A DNA stretch of 16,776 nucleotides from DASPJL01 sp035628645 (GTDB lineage: Bacteria; Bacteroidota; Bacteroidia; Cytophagales; Cyclobacteriaceae): NCBI GenBank assembly GCA_035628645.1, contig DASPJL010000160.1, forward strand, positions 1 to 16,776. Reading direction: 5' to 3'. Made by a program: the position numbers and the translations under genes. The notes below the pieces were generated by a model. It saw only the letters and a list, made by a program, of their open reading frames with translations, was not told where the DNA came from and searched no databases. Positions 6,715-14,955 of this stretch are shown here, in pieces. Positions within the stretch are counted from its first letter, which is position 1, and the number at the start of each line of letters is the position of its first letter.

Positions 6715-9700
6715 TTAATTTTTTATAATCCTGACCCCTTTGAAGTAATTGTTATTTCTATTGAATAATCTGATTTGGTAAATTCCTGAACTTAGATGAG
6801 AAATATTTATTTCATTCTGATTTCCTGAACCCGAAAAGGCCCTTCTGCCTTGTAAATCAAATATTTCAATTTTATCTACCAATCCACTTTTATCTTCCAA
6901 GGTTAAAGAAGTTTGAGAAGGATTGGGATAAAGTTTGATATTATCGGCCAGCTCTTCTTCAATACCGGTGGTTACTGAAGGAGTAAAACTTATGCGGTTT
7001 AAGTTAAAATACTCTCCTTCTATTACCAGCCTCATCACTTTTTCGCCGGCAGTTAGGGCGATATTTTCTTTTTTAATGGATTGCCATATTTGCCATCCTC
7101 CGGTATTAGGAACATTAATGGAATTTGTAACATTCTTTCCGTCCATCTCCAAATGAAATTTAGTGTTATCCATTTCCGAAGCTACCCTGAATTGAATATC
7201 ATAATTTCCCTCCTGGGTTACATCTACAGTATATTCTATCCATTCGCCAATTTGTAAGTCCCCTAAGCTAAACCCTCCGCCTTCGTCGGTACATGCTTCT
7301 ATATCCACATCATCCTCACGAAATTCCCCGAATTTATTTGCCGGTGAATTGTCGCTGTAAACTATACCGTTGGCTCCAGTGTCATATTCCTCAGCTTCAA
7401 TTTTGCCAGGGATAGGAGCAGCGGCGCTGTTGTAAGGGCTTTGAACAGTAGAGGGAGCCACAGTTACGTTGATCCTGCCTGATTCAGAAGTAAGACCTTT
7501 GTTGTCTGTTGCTTTGACATAAATTTGATACATGCCGGGAGTAGGTGTCCATGAAAAAGTAAAAGGAGAAGTCAATGATTCTCCTAGTTTAACCTCCTTA
7601 TTATAGAACTCTACTTTTGAAATGCTTCCATCCGGATCAGAAGCTTCTGCCAGAAGGTCTACGGTTACCGGAGCGGTAAACGAGGTGTCTTCCAGAGGAG
7701 AAGTGAGACTCACAACCGGCGCTTCATTTAACAAGGAAAAATTAAGATGATTTAAATTGAATCCTGAAGATTCAAATACTATCCTCAGGACTTTCACGCC
7801 TTTAGAAATATTGGAAGTTGTAATGCTTTGGGCTTGCCACGTTTGTAATCCACCAGTATTGGGCACTTCCATCGTTCCTGATATGTTCACTCCGTCCAAC
7901 TCTACATGAAAAGTACCTCCTTCAGAATCGGAGGCAAGTCTTGCTTCCAGAGTATAACTCCCGGAAGTAACTACATCTACAGTATATTCAATCCATTCTC
8001 CCTGAATGATGTCGGTAACATTAAACCCTCCTTCCGAGGCAGTTTCTATATCTACACCTTCATTTATTCTATACTCCCCGGTGTTGTTGACATTGTCATA
8101 ATCATTATAACCGACCTCTTCACCGCCTGTATCAAAATCTTCCGCCTCTATTTTTCCTGGGATTGGACTTGCACTGCCGGTTTTAGGCGCTTGTTCATCT
8201 ATATTATTTACAGGTGAAATAATCAGGACCAATTCCTTTTTGGATTTAAGTGACAACTCAGGGATGTTTAATGTGCCTCCTGATGCCGTTATATTATCTT
8301 TTATGGTATAAGTTTGATCTTCAGGATTATAGATTTTTAAAGAATAAACTGCGTTTTCTGCTACATTATAAGTTATGCTGTTGTTGTAATCCGAAACCCC
8401 GTTATTCAACAAATAAATAAAATGTTTGTTACCGCATTTCAAACCAAAGCCATCCAATGCTGCAATTGAAATTTCGGTGGGTTGAAAGGTTCCTTTTCCC
8501 GCTTCCATCATTTCATTATGAATGGTTCTTACGCCTTTAAAATAGGGAATCATGTTTCTATCAGAAAAGAATTCCCACCACCAGGTCATAGGCAAGATAG
8601 GGGTAGGCGAGAAAACTCCATACCATAATCCGCGCTTAAGGTCGAAATCCATTTCAGGGCCAATAGCTGGCCCTACATTGTTCCAGTCCCAATCATAACC
8701 AAACTCGCCAATTACAAAAGGTTTATTGGTGCTTGAATTATAGGACTTAAGTACCGATGGAATTTGTCCTGTTTGTCTGTAAATGTGCTTTTGATTAAAA
8801 TCAATATCCGCGATACTGTACATTCCTGCGATTTCTCTGTGAGATATGCTGGTAGTAATCAAATGATCGTAAGGATCGATATTTTTCAGGTAAGCGCTCA
8901 TTTCAGTATGCCACTGTGTGACAGCTGTATGAGGAATAACAATCGTTGTTTCATTACTATAAACCGCATTATCCACTTCATTAAAGAATTCCCACGCTGC
9001 AATGCTTGTGCTGTATCCCCAACGGGCTACAAGGTACCTCAACCTGTTTTTGTATTGACTTTTTGCTTCAGCATTGGTAAAAAAGTCGGTAGGCGTATTC
9101 GCTGGTCCTCCATTGACAGTATTATAATTATTTAAACTCCAGTTGCTGGTAAGTCCGCCATGATAATCCAATGCAAGCATCATGTACATTCCCAACGAAT
9201 CTGCTAATTCTACAAGCTCATCCATTCTTTGTACCCCACCTTCGTGGAAATGTCCCGTGCTGTTCGAATACCGGTCTGTGTCTACCACAGTTTTCCATTC
9301 TAGGGGCAAGTTCCAGGCAGACATCCAGGTTCTGAAAAAGTTAGCGCCGTTGTTTGCCAATTCAGAAAGGAGGTTGTCATAGTTAAATTTTGGATCCTCC
9401 CAGGTTCTGGATTCCCAGCCTACATTTTCACCTATTCCCCTAAAAGGTTTTCCCGAATCAAACTTGAAAGTCCAGAAATCATTTTTATGAAGGAATCCAT
9501 CTTTTGCAGATGGAGCAACAGTCAAAGTAGCATTTGCAGAAACAGCCACTAAAGTGTTGTTCTTCTTTAGTTGGAAGTGGTAAGAATAATCTCCTGCTTC
9601 TTGCGCCGCAAACCGGGCTTTCCAAGCGGACGTTGTGCTGTTTCCTGACACATAAAAGCAAGGCAAAGTAATTGATTTGCCAGTAGGAGAGGTTAGAATT

Positions 9701-9897
9701 AAGTCTAAACCTATCTCCCGGGAATCATAAGGATTGGTGAAAGAAGAAGCCAGTTCAATATCAAATTCTGTTTTTTCATATTGCACCGGCGGTGACGTCT
9801 GTAAGGTGCTTTTGTTAATTTTATCTTGAGCATAAGAAACCGAAGAAACGCTTATTAAGAGAAAAATTAAATGGATAAGGGTAAAGTATTTTTTCAT
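6715..9897 (-). CDS. Secreted clan GH-A glycoside hydrolase with DUF5060-like domain, two CBM6-like modules and T9SS tail
   Basis: A 1060-residue surface or extracellular polysaccharide hydrolase. Residues 1-24 are a signal peptide (MKKYFTLIHLIFLLISVSS, ending SYAQ). I chose this start over an in-frame ATG at 9942 because the signal peptide begins here. Residues about 40-130 match a DUF5060-type beta-sandwich often fused to GH-A enzymes. Residues about 140-480 form the TIM barrel: FFRTWMSAWN, the acid/base motif WEFFNEVD (Glu307 after Asn306), the nucleophile motif FVIGEFGYDW (Glu398), and TWWWEFF near the last strand. The 91-residue gap between the two glutamates is normal for clan GH-A. Residues about 577-720 and 823-966 are CBM6-like modules (both with IPGKIEAE and GEWIEYTVDV) on either side of an Ig-like domain (SPLEDTSF, VKATDNKGLTS). 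Residues about 989-1060 are a type A T9SS tail (IKLYPNPSQ). The GH family and substrate are unresolved; an agarase, glucanase, xylanase or mannanase-like activity is possible. Confidence 0.93.
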   Translation of the reverse strand: MKKYFTLIHLIFLLISVSSVSYAQDKINKSTLQTSPPVQYEKTEFDIELASSFTNPYDSREIGLDLILTSPTGKSITLPCFYVSGNSTTSAWKARFAAQEAGDYSYHFQLKKNNTLVAVSANATLTVAPSAKDGFLHKNDFWTFKFDSGKPFRGIGENVGWESRTWEDPKFNYDNLLSELANNGANFFRTWMSAWNLPLEWKTVVDTDRYSNSTGHFHEGGVQRMDELVELADSLGMYMMLALDYHGGLTSNWSLNNYNTVNGGPANTPTDFFTNAEAKSQYKNRLRYLVARWGYSTSIAAWEFFNEVDNAVYSNETTIVIPHTAVTQWHTEMSAYLKNIDPYDHLITTSISHREIAGMYSIADIDFNQKHIYRQTGQIPSVLKSYNSSTNKPFVIGEFGYDWDWNNVGPAIGPEMDFDLKRGLWYGVFSPTPILPMTWWWEFFSDRNMIPYFKGVRTIHNEMMEAGKGTFQPTEISIAALDGFGLKCGNKHFIYLLNNGVSDYNNSITYNVAENAVYSLKIYNPEDQTYTIKDNITASGGTLNIPELSLKSKKELVLIISPVNNIDEQAPKTGSASPIPGKIEAEDFDTGGEEVGYNDYDNVNNTGEYRINEGVDIETASEGGFNVTDIIQGEWIEYTVDVVTSGSYTLEARLASDSEGGTFHVELDGVNISGTMEVPNTGGLQTWQAQSITTSNISKGVKVLRIVFESSGFNLNHLNFSLLNEAPVVSLTSPLEDTSFTAPVTVDLLAEASDPDGSISKVEFYNKEVKLGESLTSPFTFSWTPTPGMYQIYVKATDNKGLTSESGRINVTVAPSTVQSPYNSAAAPIPGKIEAEEYDTGANGIVYSDNSPANKFGEFREDDVDIEACTDEGGGFSLGDLQIGEWIEYTVDVTQEGNYDIQFRVASEMDNTKFHLEMDGKNVTNSINVPNTGGWQIWQSIKKENIALTAGEKVMRLVIEGEYFNLNRISFTPSVTTGIEEELADNIKLYPNPSQTSLTLEDKSGLVDKIEIFDLQGRRAFSGSGNQNEINISHLSSGIYQIRLFNRNNNYFKGVRIIKN

Positions 9898-10010
9898 TAA
9901 AATAAGATTTAGTTTTATGTAAATGTCTTTAGTGGAAGGCATTTAAAATTTTACTATAGTCCTTATTTTTTGAAGAATGGTGTGGGAAAGCCGTAGCTTC
10001 TTTTAAAAAA

Positions 10011-10054
10011 AATTAACCACAGAGGTTTGGAGGTAGCTCAGAGGAAACGGAGGA
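10011..10054. repeat. Degenerate CAGAGG/CGGAGG repeat in the gap between the HTCS and hydrolase genes
   Basis: TTAACCACAGAGG at 10013-10025 is followed by CAGAGG and CGGAGG units within about 30 bases. It looks like a decayed copy of an intergenic repeat. The 277-base gap between the HTCS stop and the hydrolase start (9898-10174) otherwise holds only AT-rich DNA, an AAAAAATGGTTTTTT element (10073-10087) and the palindrome at 10092-10124. I see no convincing TAnnTTTG promoter for the hydrolase gene. Confidence 0.35.
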
Positions 10055-10091
10055 CAACTATTTCAAAATCCTAAAAAATGGTTTTTTGCAG

Positions 10092-10124
10092 AGACCTGAC
10101 AGATTTTTAAAACCTGTCAGGTCT
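10092..10124. repeat. Palindrome AGACCTGACAG...CTGTCAGGTCT, dispersed-repeat type, possible HTCS terminator
   Basis: AGACCTGACAG (10092-10102) and CTGTCAGGTCT (10114-10124) form a perfect 11-pair stem around an 11-base AT-rich loop. It lies 50 bases past the HTCS stop codon. Neither strand has a clean T run directly after the stem, so if it ends HTCS transcription it is not a textbook intrinsic terminator. Near-identical GACCTGACAG palindromes are, to my recollection, common in intergenic DNA of Bacteroidota, which suggests a scattered palindromic repeat family. Confidence 0.6.
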
Positions 10125-10174
10125 GGCCTCAATTATTAAACTTCATTTGACTCGTTTGCTCTGAAACTGTCATT

Positions 10175-13100
10175 CTAAGAATTCGCAGAAGTCTTCTTTG
10201 TCTTTTTTATATAATCCTTCGGTGGCATTCCATATTGTTTTATAAAGCATTTATTGAAGTAAGAGTGACTGTTAAACCCGACTTCGAGGGCAATCTGGCT
10301 TATGTTCCATTTACCTTCTGCCAATAATTTCAGACTCTTTTTGAGCCTTATGCCTTTTATAAATTCATGAACGCCTTGACCAGTTATGGTTTTTATTTTA
10401 GTATAAAGAACTGTTCTGCTTATGTTCATTTGATTGCAAATGATTTTGAAGTCAAAATAAGGATCGGAAAGGTTTTCAAGGATAACTTCTATTACGCCGT
10501 TGAAAAATTCTTCTTCTGCTTTGTTAAACTGCACCTCCTCTGGCAAAAAGTTTGTCGATCCCATCATTTTCTCTCTCATGATTTCCTGATTATGGATAAA
10601 GTTGAGAAAGACATTTATTAAAAGCCTTTTTTTAACTGGTTTGTTCAGGTAGATTTCTGCACCGGCACCATAACCCGAAATCTGGCTTTCCTCGTTTACC
10701 TGGCTGGTAAGCAGAATGATCGGAATATGACTGGTTGAAGTATTTTTTTTGATTTCTTTACAAAACTCAATGCCATTCATCACAGGCATGATCATGTCGG
10801 TAATAATGGTAAATGGCTGATTTTTAATTGCAATTTCAAGTCCTTCTTTGCCATCTTTTGCTTCGAAGACCTCAAATGTTTCCGACAGCATGAGCTTTAA
10901 ATGAGACCTTACTTCTTTATTATCGTCCACGATCAATAATTTTTTGCCCTTCAATTTGATCGTCTTTTCCATCGAAAAATCTTCCCCTGGCTCTATTAAT
11001 TGTTCAACGGCAGATTCCCACGCTTTTTCCCCTTTCACAGTTTCCTCAGGCGTTTCGGCTTTAGGTAAACTTATTTTAAAGGTCGAACCTTTGTCTTTTT
11101 CGCTTGAAACAGAAATTTTGCCTCCATTGGCATGGATAAATTCCTTTATAATGATCATTCCCAGACCTGTACCTGTTTCCCCATCAGTACCTGAGGTATT
11201 GTAATTCTTTTCTACATTAAATAAAGTTTCAAGCTGTTCTTCAGACATACCAACGCCATCATCGGTGAGGCTAATGATGATTTCCTCATCGGCTTCTTGT
11301 GATTCCATTTTAATACTGCCTCCACTATAGGTAAATTTTATACTATTGTTTAGCAGATTCCTGACGATGGCATCGATCATATTATAATCTGCATAAGCAA
11401 AATGGGAGGAGTTGATATCGATTGTTAATTTCAGCTCCTTGTTATGGAGCTGCTGTTGCAAAAGCAGCGCATTGTTTCTGACAAGGTCATTTATATTAAA
11501 AACCGACGGGAAATGCTCTAGTCTTTTGGATTGCGTTTTTGACCAGTTCAATAAATTGATCAGCAAATTATAAACCCCCTGTGAAGCCAGGTGTATGTCT
11601 TTAATATAACCTTGTACTTCTTTCTGGGATAATTTTGGCAAAGTGAAATTCAAAGATTCGGCAATCCCTGAAAGTGCTGCCACTGGATTCTTTAAATCAT
11701 GAGCCAGTATGGAGAAGAACTTGTCTTTTGTCTGATTGGATTTCCTCAGCTCCTTGATGGTATTCTCAAGTACCTGATTTTGTTCGAGAATATGTTTTTG
11801 TTGGTTAAGGATTTTGTCTGATTGACTTAATACCTTCTGGTTATATTCCTCAAGCTTTTCATTTTGAAGCTTGATTTCCTCATTTCGCTCCAGTAAAAAA
11901 GAATTCAGATCGGTCAGTTCATGGGTACGTTTTTTTACCTCTTTTTCCAGTAGCCTATTTTGTTGTTTAATGGAGGCTACTCGTAGGTAAAATATCGAAA
12001 CAATAGTGGCTGAAATCGCCACCAGTAGCAATACTTTAAACCACCAGGTTTGATACCAGGGCGGTGTGATTGTTAGTTTGATCGAAGCGCCCTCTTCATT
12101 CCAGACGCCGTCATTGTTGGAGGCTTTCACTTTAAAGGTATAAGTTCCGGCATCGATGTTCGTATAAGTTGCCTTTCGCTGATGGCCTACATAATTCCAT
12201 TCAGTGTCAAAACCCTCCAGCATGTAGGCATATTCATTGTTTTCGGCGGCGGTGTAATTAAGGGCTGAAAATTCAAAAGAAAAAACAGATTGTTTATAAG
12301 AAAGGGTTATGTCTTTAGTTTGAGAAATACTATGAGTTAATGGCGAATTTTTGCCTCCTATCTCCAGATTTTTATTAAAAATTTGGAAACCGGTAATATA
12401 AACGGGTGGTACGAAAGGATTATTTTTCAAGCTATCGGGATGAAAAAGGTTAAAACCTTTCAAACCTCCAAATATCATCTCGCCACTTTTGGTTTTTAAG
12501 GTGGAATTTTGAGAAAATTCATTTCCCTGAAGCCCGTCTGCAATAGTAAAATTCTGAAAGCTTTTTATGTCCGGATTAAATTTAGCGAGTCCTTTAAGTG
12601 TTGAAATCCAGAAATTTCCCTTTTCGTCTTCTAAAATCCCTTGAATCGCAATAATTCCCAATCCCTCCTTTTCGCCTGCCAGGGAAAACGTCTCATTTTG
12701 GGGATTAAAAAGATTCAAACCTTTTTGTGTACCTATCCATAATCTCCCCTTGCTGTCATTGAAAATTGCATTTATATAATTGCTGCTTATGGCTGTATTC
12801 TTCTTTTCGTCAGCAAGAAACTGAGTGAATCTGTTAGTAATAGGATTATACCTGTTTAATCCGGATTGAGTACCTATCCAAATATTTCCTTCTTTGTCTT
12901 CATTGATGACAAAGATATTTTTACTGGTCAATGCTTCTTGCCCGTCGGGCCCTGCCGAAATCCTGGTTATTTTACCTGTTTTACTGTCTAATAGATCCAG
13001 TCCTCCTCCAAATGAGCCTATCCATAAATTCCCTTTTTTATCTTTATAAAGCGTCCATACATTGTTTGAAGAAATGGTATTTATATCCTTCGGGTCGTGA

Positions 13101-14488
13101 TAATAGCGTTTAAAAGTTCCGGTTGAATGGTCAAAGGAGTTTAAACCACCACCCCAGGTACCAACCCATAGTTTTCCTGCATGATCTTCTGCTATTCCCA
13201 ATACTGCATCCGATCCGATGCTTCGCGAATTCTGTGGATCATGCTTGAAATGTTGAAAAGTATTCTTATTTCGGTCATAGAAATTCAAACCTCCGCCATC
13301 TGTTCCTATCCAGATATTTCCGTTTTTGTTTTCATATATGGGTTTTATATTGTTATTGCTTATGCTATTGGGGTATATTTCAGCTTTATAATGTTTGAAA
13401 TTTTCCGGTTTTGTTGAAAAGAAGTTAATACCTCCCCTATGCATTCCTACCCATATATTTCCGCTGTTATCTTCATAAAGGGCCGATACTGTATTGTTGG
13501 AAATACTGCCGGGGTCATTTTTATCTTGAGTGTAATGGATAAAAGAATTGGTTTTGCGATCAAGAAGGTTTAATCCACCATTTTCAGTGCCTATCCATAA
13601 GTTGCCTGACTTGTCTTCTATCAAGCAATAAAGATTGTTGTTTCCCAAACTTGAAGGATCATTCGGATGGTTTAAAAAATGCTTAAACGTTTTTGAAGAA
13701 CGGTCAAAGAGGTTTAGGCCTCCATCTTGCGTGGCTATCCATAAATTGCCAAGATGATCTTCAAGAATGGCATTAATAAATTCCCCACTCAAACTATTTT
13801 GATCGCTTTCTATTCGACGATAAGAAGTAAAAACATTGGTTTTCTTATCATAGTGTCTTAACCCGTTACCGGTTCCGATCCACAGATTGTCTTTCTTGTC
13901 TTCATAAAAGCAGATAAAGGTATTGGAGCCTATTTCATCGGAATTAAAACGCGTAAATGTCTCTTTTTTATCAAATTTATTCAAGCCGCCTCCATTTGTG
14001 CCTACCCATAAATCACCATCCTTATCTTCATAGACCGATCGGACATTGCTGCTGGATATACTCTTGTCGTTGGATGGATCGTGTTTAAAGCTTTTAAAAC
14101 TTTCTTTTTTTCTATCAAAAAGGTTCAAACCATTTATTGTGCAGATCCACAAGTTATTATCCCTATCTTCAAATAAAGAAACAATATCATTATTGGATAA
14201 ACTGGTTGAATCTTTAGGATTGTTTCTGTAGACAGTCATTTTATAACCGTCCCATTTGTTTAATCCGTCATGCGTGCCGAACCACATAAATCCTTCACTA
14301 TCCTGAAGAATACACATTCCATGACTTTGAGAAAGACCTTCTTCAGAAGTGATGTGTTTAAATTTGATCTTTGGCGACTGGCCATTTAAGGAAAAAGAAA
14401 AAATAAATAAGATTAAAAAGACTATAAAAGAGTACTTTACCTTTCCGTTTTGTGCCGTTGAATAAAATGAATAAATATGGCTGGACAT
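10175..14488 (-). CDS. Hybrid two-component system sensor-regulator (HTCS): periplasmic double beta-propeller, kinase, receiver, AraC-type DNA-binding domain
   Basis: A 1437-residue one-protein signalling system in the inner membrane that senses a glycan fragment in the periplasm and activates PUL genes. Residues about 18-37 are an N-terminal hydrophobic signal or anchor. Residues about 60-690 hold 13 clear Reg_prop blades (pattern EDKxGNLWIGTxxGGLNxFD) plus one degenerate blade (SGEMIFGGLKGFNLF), 14 in all, fitting two 7-bladed propellers. A Y_Y_Y domain follows (about 733-810; YMLEGFDTEWNYVG). A membrane helix lies near 815-836 (WWFKVLLLVAISATIVSIFY), then a coiled coil. The kinase has an H-box at His930 (LAHDLKNPVAAL), an N-box (RNLLNNSIKFT), and G boxes DDGVGMS and GTGLGMIIIKEF. 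The receiver (LLIVDDNKEV) carries phospho-acceptor Asp1231 (TDMIMPVMNG). The last about 100 residues are an AraC-family helix-turn-helix (ISQIALEVGFNSHSYFNKCF). All key residues are present. It is divergent from the second SusC-like gene and upstream of the hydrolase gene on the same strand. Confidence 0.98.
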   Translation of the reverse strand: MSSHIYSFYSTAQNGKVKYSFIVFLILFIFSFSLNGQSPKIKFKHITSEEGLSQSHGMCILQDSEGFMWFGTHDGLNKWDGYKMTVYRNNPKDSTSLSNNDIVSLFEDRDNNLWICTINGLNLFDRKKESFKSFKHDPSNDKSISSSNVRSVYEDKDGDLWVGTNGGGLNKFDKKETFTRFNSDEIGSNTFICFYEDKKDNLWIGTGNGLRHYDKKTNVFTSYRRIESDQNSLSGEFINAILEDHLGNLWIATQDGGLNLFDRSSKTFKHFLNHPNDPSSLGNNNLYCLIEDKSGNLWIGTENGGLNLLDRKTNSFIHYTQDKNDPGSISNNTVSALYEDNSGNIWVGMHRGGINFFSTKPENFKHYKAEIYPNSISNNNIKPIYENKNGNIWIGTDGGGLNFYDRNKNTFQHFKHDPQNSRSIGSDAVLGIAEDHAGKLWVGTWGGGLNSFDHSTGTFKRYYHDPKDINTISSNNVWTLYKDKKGNLWIGSFGGGLDLLDSKTGKITRISAGPDGQEALTSKNIFVINEDKEGNIWIGTQSGLNRYNPITNRFTQFLADEKKNTAISSNYINAIFNDSKGRLWIGTQKGLNLFNPQNETFSLAGEKEGLGIIAIQGILEDEKGNFWISTLKGLAKFNPDIKSFQNFTIADGLQGNEFSQNSTLKTKSGEMIFGGLKGFNLFHPDSLKNNPFVPPVYITGFQIFNKNLEIGGKNSPLTHSISQTKDITLSYKQSVFSFEFSALNYTAAENNEYAYMLEGFDTEWNYVGHQRKATYTNIDAGTYTFKVKASNNDGVWNEEGASIKLTITPPWYQTWWFKVLLLVAISATIVSIFYLRVASIKQQNRLLEKEVKKRTHELTDLNSFLLERNEEIKLQNEKLEEYNQKVLSQSDKILNQQKHILEQNQVLENTIKELRKSNQTKDKFFSILAHDLKNPVAALSGIAESLNFTLPKLSQKEVQGYIKDIHLASQGVYNLLINLLNWSKTQSKRLEHFPSVFNINDLVRNNALLLQQQLHNKELKLTIDINSSHFAYADYNMIDAIVRNLLNNSIKFTYSGGSIKMESQEADEEIIISLTDDGVGMSEEQLETLFNVEKNYNTSGTDGETGTGLGMIIIKEFIHANGGKISVSSEKDKGSTFKISLPKAETPEETVKGEKAWESAVEQLIEPGEDFSMEKTIKLKGKKLLIVDDNKEVRSHLKLMLSETFEVFEAKDGKEGLEIAIKNQPFTIITDMIMPVMNGIEFCKEIKKNTSTSHIPIILLTSQVNEESQISGYGAGAEIYLNKPVKKRLLINVFLNFIHNQEIMREKMMGSTNFLPEEVQFNKAEEEFFNGVIEVILENLSDPYFDFKIICNQMNISRTVLYTKIKTITGQGVHEFIKGIRLKKSLKLLAEGKWNISQIALEVGFNSHSYFNKCFIKQYGMPPKDYIKKTKKTSANS

Positions 14489-14513
14489 AGCTGAGGTTAT
14501 TTTTCTAATTAAT

Positions 14514-14521
14514 CAAATATA
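14514..14521 (-). promoter_or_regulatory. Candidate -7 element (TATATTTG) for the HTCS gene
   Basis: Read on the minus strand, TATATTTG matches the Bacteroidota housekeeping consensus TAnnTTTG exactly. It ends 26 bases before the HTCS start codon, giving a short leader. A TTTG -33 element is not found at the expected 19-21 base spacing, so the assignment is tentative in this AT-rich DNA. Confidence 0.35.
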
Positions 14522-14600
14522 TTTTAATTGACTTTTTAAGAATCTTATTTGTAAAAGGATTGATTACTGATGTCACAAAAGGCAGGGAAATGTCAGACCA

Positions 14601-14620
14601 TTCCCGAAAACTTTCGGGGA
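14601..14620. repeat. Hairpin TTCCCGAA-AACT-TTCGGGGA
   Basis: TTCCCGAA (14601-14608) pairs with TTCGGGGA (14613-14620), counting one G-U pair, around the 4-base loop AACT. No T run follows on either strand. It lies about 110 bases upstream of the HTCS start and may be another dispersed palindromic element; a role in the SusC leader RNA is also possible if transcription starts upstream of it. Confidence 0.5.
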
Positions 14621-14721
14621 CAAGTAAACGAGTATATTTAAAACTAAACACTCACGAATAAATCAAATTCCTGAATAGGCCCGCCTCCCTTATTTGAAAT
14701 GATAAATTAATTAAGGCTAAA

Positions 14722-14750
14722 CCTCCAACTTCTATATTCCAACTTCCCGC
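14722..14750. repeat. Second copy of the GAAGT(T/G)GGA-type dispersed repeat, reverse orientation
   Basis: Read on the minus strand, GCGGGAAGTT is followed after 8 bases by GAAGTTGGAGG, which closely parallels the arrangement at 3353-3382 (GTGGGAAGTT, then GAAGTGGGAAG after 9 bases). It is therefore related to the repeat upstream of the 1039-residue protein gene. Confidence 0.45.
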
Positions 14751-14955
14751 TTATTGCCATATTGTTAAGTTACTTTAACCATTTGATATTTTTAAATCTT
14801 ACGTACAGGTTTACAAATAATCAGGACGGAAATTCAAATTTTTTGTCTGTCAAAAGCCTCTAAACACCCGGAATTTCAATTAATAAGAACTATCATACAA
14901 GAAGCTGAGGTTTCTTCAATTTAGTTTTAAAGTCAAATTTTTAACCCAAAATTAT

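Larger units (their letters stand above)
14489..14955. promoter_or_regulatory. Divergent intergenic region between the HTCS gene and the second SusC-like gene
   Basis: This 467-base space must hold the promoters of both divergent genes. HTCS regulators usually act on a SusC promoter near their own gene, so an operator for this AraC-type domain is expected here, but I cannot identify a convincing direct repeat that would serve. Visible contents are the TATATTTG element (14514-14521), a CCCGAAA hairpin (14601-14620) and a GAAGTTGGAA-type repeat (14722-14750). The last about 150 bases before the SusC start are AT-rich and show no exact TAnnTTTG match. Confidence 0.5.

Noticed and set aside
7906..9382. 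Several plus-strand open frames of 66-123 codons opposite the hydrolase gene.
   Set aside because: They are antisense to conserved GH-A and CBM6-like coding sequence, have no recognisable domain, and arise from codon bias of the true gene.
9898..9942. An earlier in-frame start (ATG at 9942) for the hydrolase gene, adding 15 residues.
   Set aside because: The extra residues (MPSTKDIYIKLNLIL) precede a complete signal peptide that starts at 9897, so the shorter start fits secretion.
12460..14330. Regularly spaced similar DNA segments in the HTCS gene, which could suggest a repeat array or CRISPR.
   Set aside because: The spacing follows the beta-propeller blades at protein level (EDKxGNLWIGT), the DNA units differ from each other, and the reading frame is intact.
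14760..14955. A TTTG / TAnnTTTG promoter for the second SusC gene (for example around CATTTGATATTTTTAAATC).
   Set aside because: No pair of elements has both a good match and the right spacing. The promoter is surely in the region, but I cannot place it.
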